Under the pieces are notes generated by a model, which was given only the letters and a program-made list of their open reading frames with translations, was not told the DNA's origin and searched no databases. From Streptomyces pristinaespiralis (GTDB taxonomy: Bacteria > Actinomycetota > Actinomycetes > Streptomycetales > Streptomycetaceae): a stretch of DNA of 64,000 bases. The stretch is from NCBI RefSeq assembly GCF_001278075.1, contig NZ_CP011340.1:7809501-7873500 (forward strand). Reading direction: 5' to 3'. Shown here in pieces: positions 50,582 through 59,032 of this stretch (positions within the stretch are counted from its first letter, which is position 1; each line of letters begins with the position of its first letter). The position numbers and the translations under genes were made by a program.

Positions 50582-51901
50582 TCAGGCGTTCTTCCGGTCG
50601 TCGCCGTGGCCGTCACCGTCGGGAGCGGGCCGGGAGAAGGTCAGGTTCAAGGCGGCCACGCAGCGGTCGTACTTGTCGCGCAGGTCCTCTTCGCTGTCGC
50701 CGCCGGTGAAGATGTGGGCCAGTTCGAAGCTGTAGCTGTCCTGCTCGTGCATTTGCGACAACTGCTGGCCCTCCTCGGGCACCATGTCGATCCGCACGCC
50801 CGGGATCTCCCGCTCGATACGCCTCAGGTCGGCGTCCGAGGGCACGTCGTGCACGACACCGTCGGCGAACCACCGGTAGTACCACTTGGCCGCCGTCTTG
50901 TAGCGACCGGCGCCGTCGGGCAGCTCGGGGTTCTTGCCGAGGGCGAGGCTGAGCATGCAGTGGTGGTTGGGCACACCGTCGACGTACTCGAACAGTTCGG
51001 CGTGCGACTGGGAGTGCCGGGGGTTGATCTCCAGCAGGTTGATCGCATCGGTCCGCGGGTCGTAGAAGTACTCGATGCTGAACGTGGCCGCGTCCATACC
51101 TATCTGCCGTATCACTCGCTCGGAGACCTCGTGCAGCCGCCGCACGACGGGCTCGGGGAGCGTGGAGGGGTACTGGTGGCGCAGGAAGGACGAGCTGTCG
51201 GGATAGTTGATGGAGTCCAGTGCGCCGTAGACGGTGACCTCGCCGTGGTGGACGTAGCCCTCGACCGCGACCTGGATGCCGGACAGCGCCTCCTCCGCGA
51301 GACACACCTGGCCCCCGACGCCCTGCATCTCCGGCGGCAGGTCCAGCCGGTCGAGGATGTACTGGAACGGGCGGCCGACGCGGGCGACGCCCTGGCGGAT
51401 CTCGTCCACGGCCGCGCGGAACTCCTCCTCGTTCTTCACACCGAAGGCGAGTTCCGACGAGTACGACAGCGCGGGCTTGAGCCACATCGGGAAACGGACA
51501 CCCTCGGGCGGGCGCGGATCCTGCGACTCCAGGTCGACCCGCCCGAAGCGCGGGTGCTCCTCCACGACCTTCTGCTGCTCCAGGCGGCTCCAGTACTTGT
51601 GCTCGCACTTGACGACCGACTCGAGAGAGGTGCTGCGGGTGCCGTATCGCTCGCTCAGGATCGGTACGAGTGTGCTCACGGGGAAGTCCCAGTACCCGAC
51701 GATCGCGTCGATGGTTCCGTCGAACGCGTCCAGGATGCCTTCCGCCTTCTCCAGCAGCGCGGGCACCGACACCTCGCCGACCTGTAGTTCCTGCGTGGTC
51801 AGGAGCGGGTGGAAGCGGTACTCGCGGGCATCGGGCACGCTGTGCAAGGTGTCCAGATTGGCGTCGTCCAGACCGATCACGAAAATGTTCTTCTTGGGCA
51901 C
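50582..51901 (-). CDS. ATP-grasp enzyme
   Basis: A 439-residue protein: N-terminal domain KNIFVIGLDDANLDTLHSVP, central lid VKCEHKYWSRLEQQKVVEEH and FPMWLKPALSYSSELAFGVK (ATP-binding Lys), then GYVHHGEVTVYGALDSINYP, FSIEYFYDPRTDAINLLEIN and PRHSQSHAELFEYVDGVPN (Mg-binding Glu/Asn). ATP-grasp enzymes join a carboxylate to an amine, thiol or similar via an acyl phosphate. AGGAG precedes GTG 51901. Paired with the CocE-type hydrolase. Product not predictable; natural-product or peptide ligase is plausible. Confidence 0.85.
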   Translation of the reverse strand: MPKKNIFVIGLDDANLDTLHSVPDAREYRFHPLLTTQELQVGEVSVPALLEKAEGILDAFDGTIDAIVGYWDFPVSTLVPILSERYGTRSTSLESVVKCEHKYWSRLEQQKVVEEHPRFGRVDLESQDPRPPEGVRFPMWLKPALSYSSELAFGVKNEEEFRAAVDEIRQGVARVGRPFQYILDRLDLPPEMQGVGGQVCLAEEALSGIQVAVEGYVHHGEVTVYGALDSINYPDSSSFLRHQYPSTLPEPVVRRLHEVSERVIRQIGMDAATFSIEYFYDPRTDAINLLEINPRHSQSHAELFEYVDGVPNHHCMLSLALGKNPELPDGAGRYKTAAKWYYRWFADGVVHDVPSDADLRRIEREIPGVRIDMVPEEGQQLSQMHEQDSYSFELAHIFTGGDSEEDLRDKYDRCVAALNLTFSRPAPDGDGHGDDRKNA

Positions 51902-52021
51902 TGACTCTCCTCTGTTCGGCGAAGACCGCTGCTCATCGGGGATGTCCCCCGGCTACCCGCCGCCCCGCGCGACATGCGGCACGTGTCCGGCCCGCCCGGT
52001 GCGGGGGCAGGGCGGCCGGCG

Positions 52022-52190
52022 ACCACCGGATCCGGTCGTGGAGGATCCGGGACGGCCTCGTCGAGGTCCACGTCGTCGATGCGGGAGAGCCGGCGCCGGG
52101 GGACGCCGGCGACCGGACCGGGCGCCAGGGACTCGATCAACGGCAGGGGCAGCGGGGTGAGTACGCAATCGCCTCGCGCATGAGCCGCCG
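52022..52190 (-). pseudogene. TetR C-terminal fragment, related to the TetR at 31439-32032
   Basis: The minus strand reads TPLPLPLIESLAPGPVAGVP, RRRLSRIDDVDLDEA and, after a shift, RILHDRIRW. These line up with PLPQPLVESLILGPVVAVAR, GDVDLDEA and VLPDRIWQAL of the intact TetR at 31439-32032. Only the last ~45 residues remain, with a frameshift. Confidence 0.7.
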
Positions 52191-52210
52191 CGCGATCTAC
52201 CCTCGCGGCC

Positions 52211-52810
52211 ATGACGTCACACGACGCGCCTGAAGGCTCCCGGATCGCTCCCGATGGTGCCGGGCCGGTGATCCGGCAAGAAACCGCTGACGATCACCGA
52301 GATGTGCGCGAGGTTCATACGCGCGCCTTCGGTGACAGCGATCGGGTTCCCGGGCTCGTGGAAGCACTGCGCGTCGCGGAGGCCGCATTGGCGCCGATGT
52401 CCTTTGTCGCTGTCGTCGACGGCCGGGTCGTCGGGCATGTCCTGCTGAGCGCGACGCGGTTGGACGCTCCGCGCCGGATCGTGGACGTCCTGTCGCTGTC
52501 ACCGCTGGGCGTGGTCCCGGAGTTCCAGCGTCAGGGCATCGGTACGCAGCTCATCGCCCATGCCCTCGAGGCGGCCGACAGCCAGGGTGTGCCGTTGGTG
52601 TTCCTGGAGGGTTCGCCGCGCTACTACGGCACGCGCGGCTTCGAGGCTGCCGGCGCCGTGGGCTTTCGTTCGCCGTCGCTGCGCATCCCTGAAGCCGCGT
52701 TTCAGGTCGCCCGGTTGTCCGCTCACGAGCCGTGGATGACGGGCACCTTCGTCTATTCAGAGGCCTTTTGGGCCTTCGACTGCGTCGGCCTGCGCGACCC
52801 CGAGGTCTGA
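52211..52810 (+). CDS. GNAT N-acetyltransferase (YhbS-like)
   Basis: A 199-residue GNAT: VIRQETADDHRDVREVHTRA, FVAVVDGRVVGHVLLSATRL, LSPLGVVPEFQRQGIGTQLI (QRQGIG acetyl-CoA loop), VFLEGSPRYYGTRGFEAAGA. This matches the YhbS/UPF family. Monocistronic. Start ATG 52211. Substrate unknown. Confidence 0.88.
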   Translation: MTSHDAPEGSRIAPDGAGPVIRQETADDHRDVREVHTRAFGDSDRVPGLVEALRVAEAALAPMSFVAVVDGRVVGHVLLSATRLDAPRRIVDVLSLSPLGVVPEFQRQGIGTQLIAHALEAADSQGVPLVFLEGSPRYYGTRGFEAAGAVGFRSPSLRIPEAAFQVARLSAHEPWMTGTFVYSEAFWAFDCVGLRDPEV

Positions 52811-53038
52811 GGGGATACCCGACTCGACCTGATCTCCAGGGCCGTCCTCAACCGCGAACATCGTCGTCGGGGCGGACGAGGCAGGCGTAGTCACGCTGTG
52901 ACAGCGGCGCGGCCGGCCTCGCTTGTATCCCCCTGTCCGCGCTGCCAGGGCCTCCAGTGCTCTGTCACACGGTCGGACACCGCGGACGAAAACGCAGCAA
53001 TCCGGACTGAATCGCCCTGCGGGGCGTAGGGTCGGCGC

Positions 53039-54313
53039 GTGGAGGGATCGAAGCGACTCAGTGCCGACGACGCCCGGCTCCTGGAGCTCGAGTCGGTGGC
53101 GATCGCCGGTCATACGCTGAAGATGGTCCTGCTCGAGCCGGCCGGCACCCCGCTCGACCTCGATCGACTGCGTGAAAGCGTCGACGCGAGACTCGCGGCC
53201 GGCTCCCGCGGCCGCGAACGCGTGGCGCTCCCCGCCGCCCACTGGGTCGCCGACGACGAGTTCGACATCGCCGCCCACGTCCGCCGCCGGGACGGCACCG
53301 CGGGGATCGACGAGCGTGGCGTCTGGGCGGTGGCCGGTGAGCTGATGTCCGAACGGCTCGATCACCGCCGCCCGTTGTGGGCGTTCGACGTCCTCGGTCC
53401 GCTCGCCGACGGCCGCGAGGCGGTCGTCGCGCGCATCCACCACGCGATGGCCGACGGGATCAGCTGCCTGCGCTTCCTCGACGACGTCATGTGGGAGCCG
53501 TCGGGCGACGCGCCGTCGCCGCCTCGCGCGGCTGCCGTGCCCGCGGCGGGCGGACCGCCGGGTCACGAGTTGCGCCGTCTTCCCGCGACGCTCCTGCGCG
53601 AGCTGGGCCACCGTGCGGGGGACTCGGTGCTCGACCGGAGGATCGGCGCAGCGCGCGAGCTCGCGTTCACCACCGCGCCGCTTGCCGAGCTGAAGGCGAT
53701 CGGCGCTTCGCGACCCGGCAGGGCCACGGTCAACGACGTCCTGCTCGCGTCGGTCTCCGGCGCCCTGCGTGCCTGGCTCACGGGCGCCGGTGAACGCGTC
53801 GGCAGACTCAGGGCCCAGGTGCCCGTCAGCCTCCACCACCGCGACGAGGGCCCGGCCGACCTGGGCAACCGCGACTCGTTCCTGAACGTCGACCTGCCGC
53901 TCGCCGAGCCCGATCCGCTGGCCCGCCTCGACCGGATCAGCACCGGAACGGCCGTCCGCAAGGCCGCCGGTGACGCCCAGGAGCTCTACGACCTCTTCCA
54001 CGCCCTCGCCCGCTGTCCGCCGCTCGAGCGCGCCGTCGAACGCGTCACCGCGGGCCCGCACGGGTTCAGCCTCTCGATCTCCGACGTGCCGGGTCCGCGC
54101 GGGGCGCTCGCGGTGACCGGCCGCCCGGTCGAGAAGCTGTACTCGGTCGCCGAACCGGCGCAGCGCCACGCGCTCCGGGTCTCGGCGATCTCCTACGCGG
54201 GCACGGTCGGCGTGGGCATCTGCACCGATCCCGGGGCGCTGCCAGGGATCACCGGGCTCGCCGACGCGATCAGCGGCTCGATCGACGAACTCCGGCGGGC
54301 CGCGATCGGCTAG
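53039..54313 (+). CDS. Wax ester synthase/diacylglycerol acyltransferase (WS/DGAT) family
   Basis: A 424-residue protein starting near RLSADDARLLELESVAIAGH, with the active-site HHxxxD in ARIHHAMADGISCLRFLDDV (~132), NDVLLASVSGALRAWL, and LSISDVPGPRGALAVTGRPV in the C-terminal domain. WS/DGAT enzymes make triacylglycerol or wax esters from acyl-CoA. GTG 53039 has no clear ribosome binding site. Convergent with the giant-protein operon. Confidence 0.88.
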   Translation: MEGSKRLSADDARLLELESVAIAGHTLKMVLLEPAGTPLDLDRLRESVDARLAAGSRGRERVALPAAHWVADDEFDIAAHVRRRDGTAGIDERGVWAVAGELMSERLDHRRPLWAFDVLGPLADGREAVVARIHHAMADGISCLRFLDDVMWEPSGDAPSPPRAAAVPAAGGPPGHELRRLPATLLRELGHRAGDSVLDRRIGAARELAFTTAPLAELKAIGASRPGRATVNDVLLASVSGALRAWLTGAGERVGRLRAQVPVSLHHRDEGPADLGNRDSFLNVDLPLAEPDPLARLDRISTGTAVRKAAGDAQELYDLFHALARCPPLERAVERVTAGPHGFSLSISDVPGPRGALAVTGRPVEKLYSVAEPAQRHALRVSAISYAGTVGVGICTDPGALPGITGLADAISGSIDELRRAAIG

Positions 54314-54507
54314 CGCCCGCGTGGTCGTGCCCGGCGAGCGCCGGTCCCGTCGCACGCGCTCCGTCCAGGGCCGCGCCAGGGAAGAAGCGTGTCACCCCCC
54401 CGCGTGCACCCCGCTGGACGGGAAGCCCGAGCCACGCACTCGAGCGCGCACGCGGCCCGACGCACCGGAGCGCACGCGGCCCCGGGCGACTCGTCGCGTT
54501 CCGCGGA

Positions 54508-57500
54508 TCAGCGGTGGGGGAACCTGTCGTGGTGCGAATGCCGCCCGCGGTGGTCGTCGTGCCCGTCGCGGCCTTCACGCCCTTCGTGGCCTTCACGCCC
54601 TTCGTCCCTGTGGTGGTCCTCGCGTTCGCGCCGCCCGGAAGCGATCCCGACGGTGTCGCAGTAGATCACCGGCCCCGGCGACGTGGTCGGTACGGAGCCG
54701 TCGGCCGGGATGCCCTCGGTCTCCACGACCAGCAGACGCAGCGGCCCCCCGCGTCGCGCGGACGGAACCGGCACCTGGCCCGTGTAGAAGGGCCGGGTGG
54801 CGGACTCCGCGTCGATCGAGGTCAGTTCGGTGACGGTGTCCTCGACGTCGACCCAGCCCAGATCCTCGTCCGTGACGGCGCCGTGGCGGCGCTGCAGCGT
54901 GGCGGTGATCCGCGGCGGCAGCGAACCGGTGGGGTCCCAGGAAGGGCCGGTGACACTGACGTCCAGCGACTCCCCGGTCCGCACGCGCAGTTCCCGGTCC
55001 GGCAGGGTGCGCACCAGGTCGGCGAGGACGACCGGCGACATCTCGGCCCCGGGGACGGCGTCCGGCTGGTATCGGACCAGGGCGAGCCGGACGAAGGGCA
55101 GACAGGCGTCCTTGGTGTCCAGTTCCAGATCGCAGAACCAGCGGCCGCCCTCCACGCTGTCGTCGAACTGCGGGGCGAAGCCCATGACCGTGACGGTGAG
55201 CGGACCGGAGGGCGTGGCCAGGGGGAGGGGCGGGGACTGTCGCACCGCGTTGGTGAACACCTCGGGGGTCGGGGCGACGACCGGCGCGGAGCGGTGCACG
55301 GGGTCGCGGCCCATCAGGGTGACGTGGGCGTCCCGTACCGATGCCGGGTCGCCCCCGGGAGGCTCGCCGAGGACCACTCCGAGCAGTTCGCCGTCTCCGG
55401 AGGAGAACCAGGGACGCCCCAGGTACACCCGTATCCCGCCGCCGCGCCGGCGGTGGACGACGGCATCGAGTGCGTCGCTGTCCTCCTCGAGCGCGAGGGT
55501 GGGTATGCAGTACAGCACCCGCGGCGCCGTCGGGGGCGCGCTGCTCGGCACCGAGTGTTCCGCCGCCTCGCCCTGCACGGTCAGCGCGTTGTGGCCGGGT
55601 GCGGCGAACTGCGGGGGGAAGTAGTCGCCGAACCTGCTGCCGGCCAGCGGGCGGTAGCGCACCGTCCGGTGCTTGGTGTCGCCGAACTCGTGCTTCTCCG
55701 GTACGGGTGGGATCTTGCCCCCGCTCGCCTTCGACCTCTCCTCCGCCGCCTGGGTGCTGAAGGTCAGGACGCCGTTCCGGAGCAGGGACGGCTCGGCCTC
55801 CGGGACCCCTTCACGGCTCACCCCCGCCGTCAGGAGGCCGAACACCGGGACGGCCGTCGTGCGGGTGTCGCGGCCGGTGGGACCGGCGTCCGTCACCTCG
55901 GTCCACTCCGCGACCACGTCGATCCGGTCCGTACTGGCCTCGTCCAGCGCGACGGTGCCGGCGAGATGCTCGGCCGTCGCACCGGAGGCGCGCGGGGTCG
56001 CCAGATCCGTCAATTGCAGCACCGGTGCCCGCAACGGCTGTTGTACCGCGTGGACGAGCGTCAAATCCTGCCAGGGCGTGAACATCCAGTGCCGGCCGGC
56101 CGCGGCGACTTCCAGGGCGTGGTCGGCTCTGCGTACCTCTTCGGCCTGCCTGGCCGCCGCCTCCTCCTCCGTCTCCGGCGCGAGTCGCGGCGGTGGCTGC
56201 GGGATCTCCCGGCACCAGGAGGCCATACCCATGACGTCCTCGTCGAAGTCGATCAGGGAGCACATCCGGACGGGAGCCACGACGCCTTTCGGCAGTGACA
56301 CCGTCAGCACCCGTGACGCCTCGTCGAAGTGGGGCGGAGCGTTCCCTTCTGCCAGCCGCAGCCTGAACGACTCGGGCCGGTGCCAGACCTCGCCGCCCCA
56401 GCGGACCGTGAACGGCTCGCCCGGAGGCGTCCCCGGCAGGTCCAGGAAGACGGCTCCGATGGACAGCGGATCGGGAAGGTAGGGCAGTTGGACACGCTCG
56501 CCCGTGTGCAGGGCGGTCCTCGCCGGGTGCTCGGGGTCCGCCGCCGGCGACCGGACGGTTTCCAGCTGTACGTTCGGCTGGGACGGGTCGTCGAGCGACC
56601 CGCTCTCCCGCGCGGCCAGTTCGTAGACCGTGTCCTGGACGGCCTGATCGGTGGAGCCGACGGCCGCGTCCAGCAACCCGTGCCACTCGACGCACTGCAA
56701 CGACGCCTTCGGTGCCACCACATGGCGTTCGTCGGTCCCGTGATACGGGACGTGGCCCTCCGCGGTGACCAGCGGCGACCGGTTGAACTCCGCGGCGTAC
56801 TCCTCGGCGGTCCTGCCCGTGTGGTCGGCCGTGGGCGGGGGACCGGCGCCGTCCGCCGGGCCGGCCTCGCAGTCGACGGTGAAGCCGCCCTTGCGCCCGA
56901 GCTCCGTGAGGGACCGGCAGCCGGGGTTGCCGTCGGCGTCCCGCCCGGTGAAGCCCTGGGCGCGCTGCTCGGCGGCGTACGCGGCCCTGGTGTGCTCCCC
57001 GAAGACGCCGTCCGCGCCGCCGACCAGGCTGTGTCCCAGGGCCATCAGGGCCTCTTGGACGGTGCGTACGTCGTCGTTGGTGTTGCCGAACCGGACACGG
57101 GCCAGGGAGACCGGCACCTCGGCGCCCGCGCCGTCCGGGGGAGCGGCAGGGGGCGGCCCGGCTCCGGGGCTGCTCCGGATCACCATCCGGAATGCGGAGG
57201 TGCCTTCCCCTGGAGGCACCCGGAGCGCCACGGCGGGCGCCGGAACGGCCTCGTAGCGGTGGAAGACCAGCAGTCCTTCACCGGGGAGTGCCAGGTCCTT
57301 CCCGTCCATGAGCGCGTCGGCCTCGGTCACGTCCGGGCCGTTGCCCGCCAGATCGACGGTGCGCAGCCGCACCCGGTACCGGCGGCCGAAGCGCAGCCTC
57401 GGCAGCGTGCCGGGCCGCACCTTGGCGGTGATCTCCAGCGGCAGCGCGGTCGCCGCCTTGTTGGCGACCTCCACCGGCCTGTTGGGAGGTATGTGGTCCT

Positions 57501-57609
57501 CGACCGAACCGTTGTCGATGTCCAGGACCAGGCCGGCGGGGAGCGGACAGCGACCATCCCTCCCAGGTGACGATCTGCTCGGGCACATAGAGGCGGGAGT
57601 CGGGGGCAT
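54508..57609 (-). CDS. Giant protein B, C-terminal two thirds (joined to 57278-59014 by a +1 shift)
   Basis: Real sense begins at about 57540 with LPAGLVLDIDNGSVEDHIPP; codons before that are the shadow of the upstream half. Internal peptidoglycan-binding_1-like module at 56868-57114: VRFGNTNDDVRTVQEALMAL, GADGVFGEHTRAAYAAEQRA. Then ERHVVAPKASLQCVEWHGLL, DLPGTPPGEPFTVRWGGEVW, LIDFDEDVMGMASWCREIPQ, ALTVQGEAAEHSVPSSAPPT and a tail of His/Asp/Arg/Glu/Gly repeats (REGHEGREGRDGHDDHRGRH). No signal peptide or membrane helix. Family not recognised. Confidence 0.75.
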   Translation of the reverse strand: MPPTPASMCPSRSSPGRDGRCPLPAGLVLDIDNGSVEDHIPPNRPVEVANKAATALPLEITAKVRPGTLPRLRFGRRYRVRLRTVDLAGNGPDVTEADALMDGKDLALPGEGLLVFHRYEAVPAPAVALRVPPGEGTSAFRMVIRSSPGAGPPPAAPPDGAGAEVPVSLARVRFGNTNDDVRTVQEALMALGHSLVGGADGVFGEHTRAAYAAEQRAQGFTGRDADGNPGCRSLTELGRKGGFTVDCEAGPADGAGPPPTADHTGRTAEEYAAEFNRSPLVTAEGHVPYHGTDERHVVAPKASLQCVEWHGLLDAAVGSTDQAVQDTVYELAARESGSLDDPSQPNVQLETVRSPAADPEHPARTALHTGERVQLPYLPDPLSIGAVFLDLPGTPPGEPFTVRWGGEVWHRPESFRLRLAEGNAPPHFDEASRVLTVSLPKGVVAPVRMCSLIDFDEDVMGMASWCREIPQPPPRLAPETEEEAAARQAEEVRRADHALEVAAAGRHWMFTPWQDLTLVHAVQQPLRAPVLQLTDLATPRASGATAEHLAGTVALDEASTDRIDVVAEWTEVTDAGPTGRDTRTTAVPVFGLLTAGVSREGVPEAEPSLLRNGVLTFSTQAAEERSKASGGKIPPVPEKHEFGDTKHRTVRYRPLAGSRFGDYFPPQFAAPGHNALTVQGEAAEHSVPSSAPPTAPRVLYCIPTLALEEDSDALDAVVHRRRGGGIRVYLGRPWFSSGDGELLGVVLGEPPGGDPASVRDAHVTLMGRDPVHRSAPVVAPTPEVFTNAVRQSPPLPLATPSGPLTVTVMGFAPQFDDSVEGGRWFCDLELDTKDACLPFVRLALVRYQPDAVPGAEMSPVVLADLVRTLPDRELRVRTGESLDVSVTGPSWDPTGSLPPRITATLQRRHGAVTDEDLGWVDVEDTVTELTSIDAESATRPFYTGQVPVPSARRGGPLRLLVVETEGIPADGSVPTTSPGPVIYCDTVGIASGRREREDHHRDEGREGHEGREGRDGHDDHRGRHSHHDRFPHR
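56868..57114 (-). other. Peptidoglycan-binding_1-like module inside giant protein B
   Basis: About 82 residues with the PG_binding_1 pattern: VRTVQEALMALGHSLVGGAD, GVFGEHTRAAYAAEQRAQGF. It sits in the middle of the ~1500-residue protein (about residues 635-715 of the joined chain), not at an end as in typical cell-wall enzymes. Confidence 0.7.
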
Positions 57610-59014
57610 CGGACGGCGGGGCGGCCAGGTTGGCCTGGAAGAAGCCCTCGTCGGAGGCCGTGAGCAGGAGCGGTCCGCCGTCCGGCCGCCGGTACTCCAC
57701 CTCGCGCTCGTGCAGCGAGAACCACCGCTGCCGCTCCTCGTCCCAGATGTCCATCCGGTGGCCGCGGACCAGGTCCTGGGCGACCAGTTCCGGAGCGGCG
57801 GGGCGCGGTGGTGCCTCCGGAGCGGCGGGGCCCGGCGCCGCGGGGTCCACCGGGTGTTCCCGGGCGACGACCGCCGTGAAGGCCCCGTCGTGCTCCGCGG
57901 CCTTCACGAACTCCTCGTCGAGGCTTCCCAGGCGGCCGTCCCGGACCAGTGAGAGCCCTTGGGTGCGCACGGGGAACAGTCCGGTGCCTGCCGAGGACGT
58001 CTGCATCATCTTGAGCGCAGCGCCGTCGATGTCGGCCTGCTCGACGGAGAACTTCGACTCGGGCAGCGCCACCACGCCCCGGGCCGGTGACGCCAGCGGG
58101 TCGGCGGCGGTGAGGGAGCGCGCCCCGGGGACGAAGGCACGGCGGTCGGGAAGGAGCACGTACCGGGTGCGCGGGGACACGTCGTACGAGTCCTTCCGCC
58201 GGGCGGGGGTCCAGTGCGGAGTGACGCTCAGGAACCGCTCGCCCGAGGAGGCGGGCAGCCGGTCGGCGGGCAGGACGAAGTCCAGGACCAGGCCGAGGCG
58301 CCGGAGCAGCGCCGGGTGGTCGCCCAGTGAAGTGAGCATCTGGTGGAAGTCGACTTCGGGCAACGCGGGAGGTGGCGGGGAGGTGTCCGTGCCGGCGACC
58401 CCTACCGTCTTCCTGACCTGGTGGAATTCCATCATTTCGTTCATCGCCGCGGCCATGGAACCGTCCTGCGGGGCGGTGTCACCGGTTGCCGCGGCGATAC
58501 TCTCGACGCCCTCGACGCCCGTCGCCGCTGCGGCACGCAGCGGGCGCATCGCCTCCTCCGCCGCGGGCAGCGCCTCGGGCGAGGCCTTGGCCGCCTCGGC
58601 GTAGACGGTCCTGGTGGCTCGGCCGACGCCCCGGGCGGAGTAGGTGCGGAAGTCCCGCTGCCGCGCGTCCTCGAAAACATAGGGCTCCACCGGGGTGTCC
58701 CCCCGGAAGAGAGACGTCCACAACTCGGTTTCGGGCGGCGGGCCTTGGGGCTCCATCGGGGGTGCGACGGGCACGGGGGGCGCGGAGGCGTCGTCTGCGG
58801 TGGCGAACTCGAACTTGGCGGCCTTGGCCCGTTCCGGCCAGGTGACGAGGTCGGGGAAGTGGTCCAGGGTGGTGCTGCGGTTCCCAGCCCCGGCGTCCTC
58901 TTCGCCCGCCGTCACCAGCCGGGGGGCGACGAACACCGACACCCGGACCTGGCTGCCGTCGTCGGAGAACCCGGCAGGGAGAACGGTCAGGTTGATGTGC
59001 TGTTCGAACGGCAT
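57278..59014 (-). CDS. Giant protein B, N-terminal third
   Basis: Starts MPFEQHINLTVLPAGFSDDG, SQVRVSVFVAPRLV, 18 bp after the stop of giant protein A with GGGAG upstream, so the genes are co-transcribed. ERFLSVTPHWTPARRKDSYD and RLYVPEQIVTWEGWSLSAP are visible; about 491 residues are real. After SAP the sense leaves this frame at the C4 run 57538-57541 and continues in the frame of the next entry; the remaining 262 bp here are shadow. Predicted joined length about 1500 residues. No known enzyme motif. Confidence 0.78.
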   Translation of the reverse strand: MPFEQHINLTVLPAGFSDDGSQVRVSVFVAPRLVTAGEEDAGAGNRSTTLDHFPDLVTWPERAKAAKFEFATADDASAPPVPVAPPMEPQGPPPETELWTSLFRGDTPVEPYVFEDARQRDFRTYSARGVGRATRTVYAEAAKASPEALPAAEEAMRPLRAAAATGVEGVESIAAATGDTAPQDGSMAAAMNEMMEFHQVRKTVGVAGTDTSPPPPALPEVDFHQMLTSLGDHPALLRRLGLVLDFVLPADRLPASSGERFLSVTPHWTPARRKDSYDVSPRTRYVLLPDRRAFVPGARSLTAADPLASPARGVVALPESKFSVEQADIDGAALKMMQTSSAGTGLFPVRTQGLSLVRDGRLGSLDEEFVKAAEHDGAFTAVVAREHPVDPAAPGPAAPEAPPRPAAPELVAQDLVRGHRMDIWDEERQRWFSLHEREVEYRRPDGGPLLLTASDEGFFQANLAAPPSDAPDSRLYVPEQIVTWEGWSLSAPRRPGPGHRQRFGRGPHTSQQAGGGRQQGGDRAAAGDHRQGAARHAAEAALRPPVPGAAAHRRSGGQRPGRDRGRRAHGREGPGTPR

Positions 59015-59032
59015 GCTCGTCTCCCACGGGTG

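Noticed and set aside
54314..54507. Small genes between WS/DGAT and giant protein B
   Set aside because: Convergent gap under 200 bp; open frames lack motifs and ribosome binding sites.
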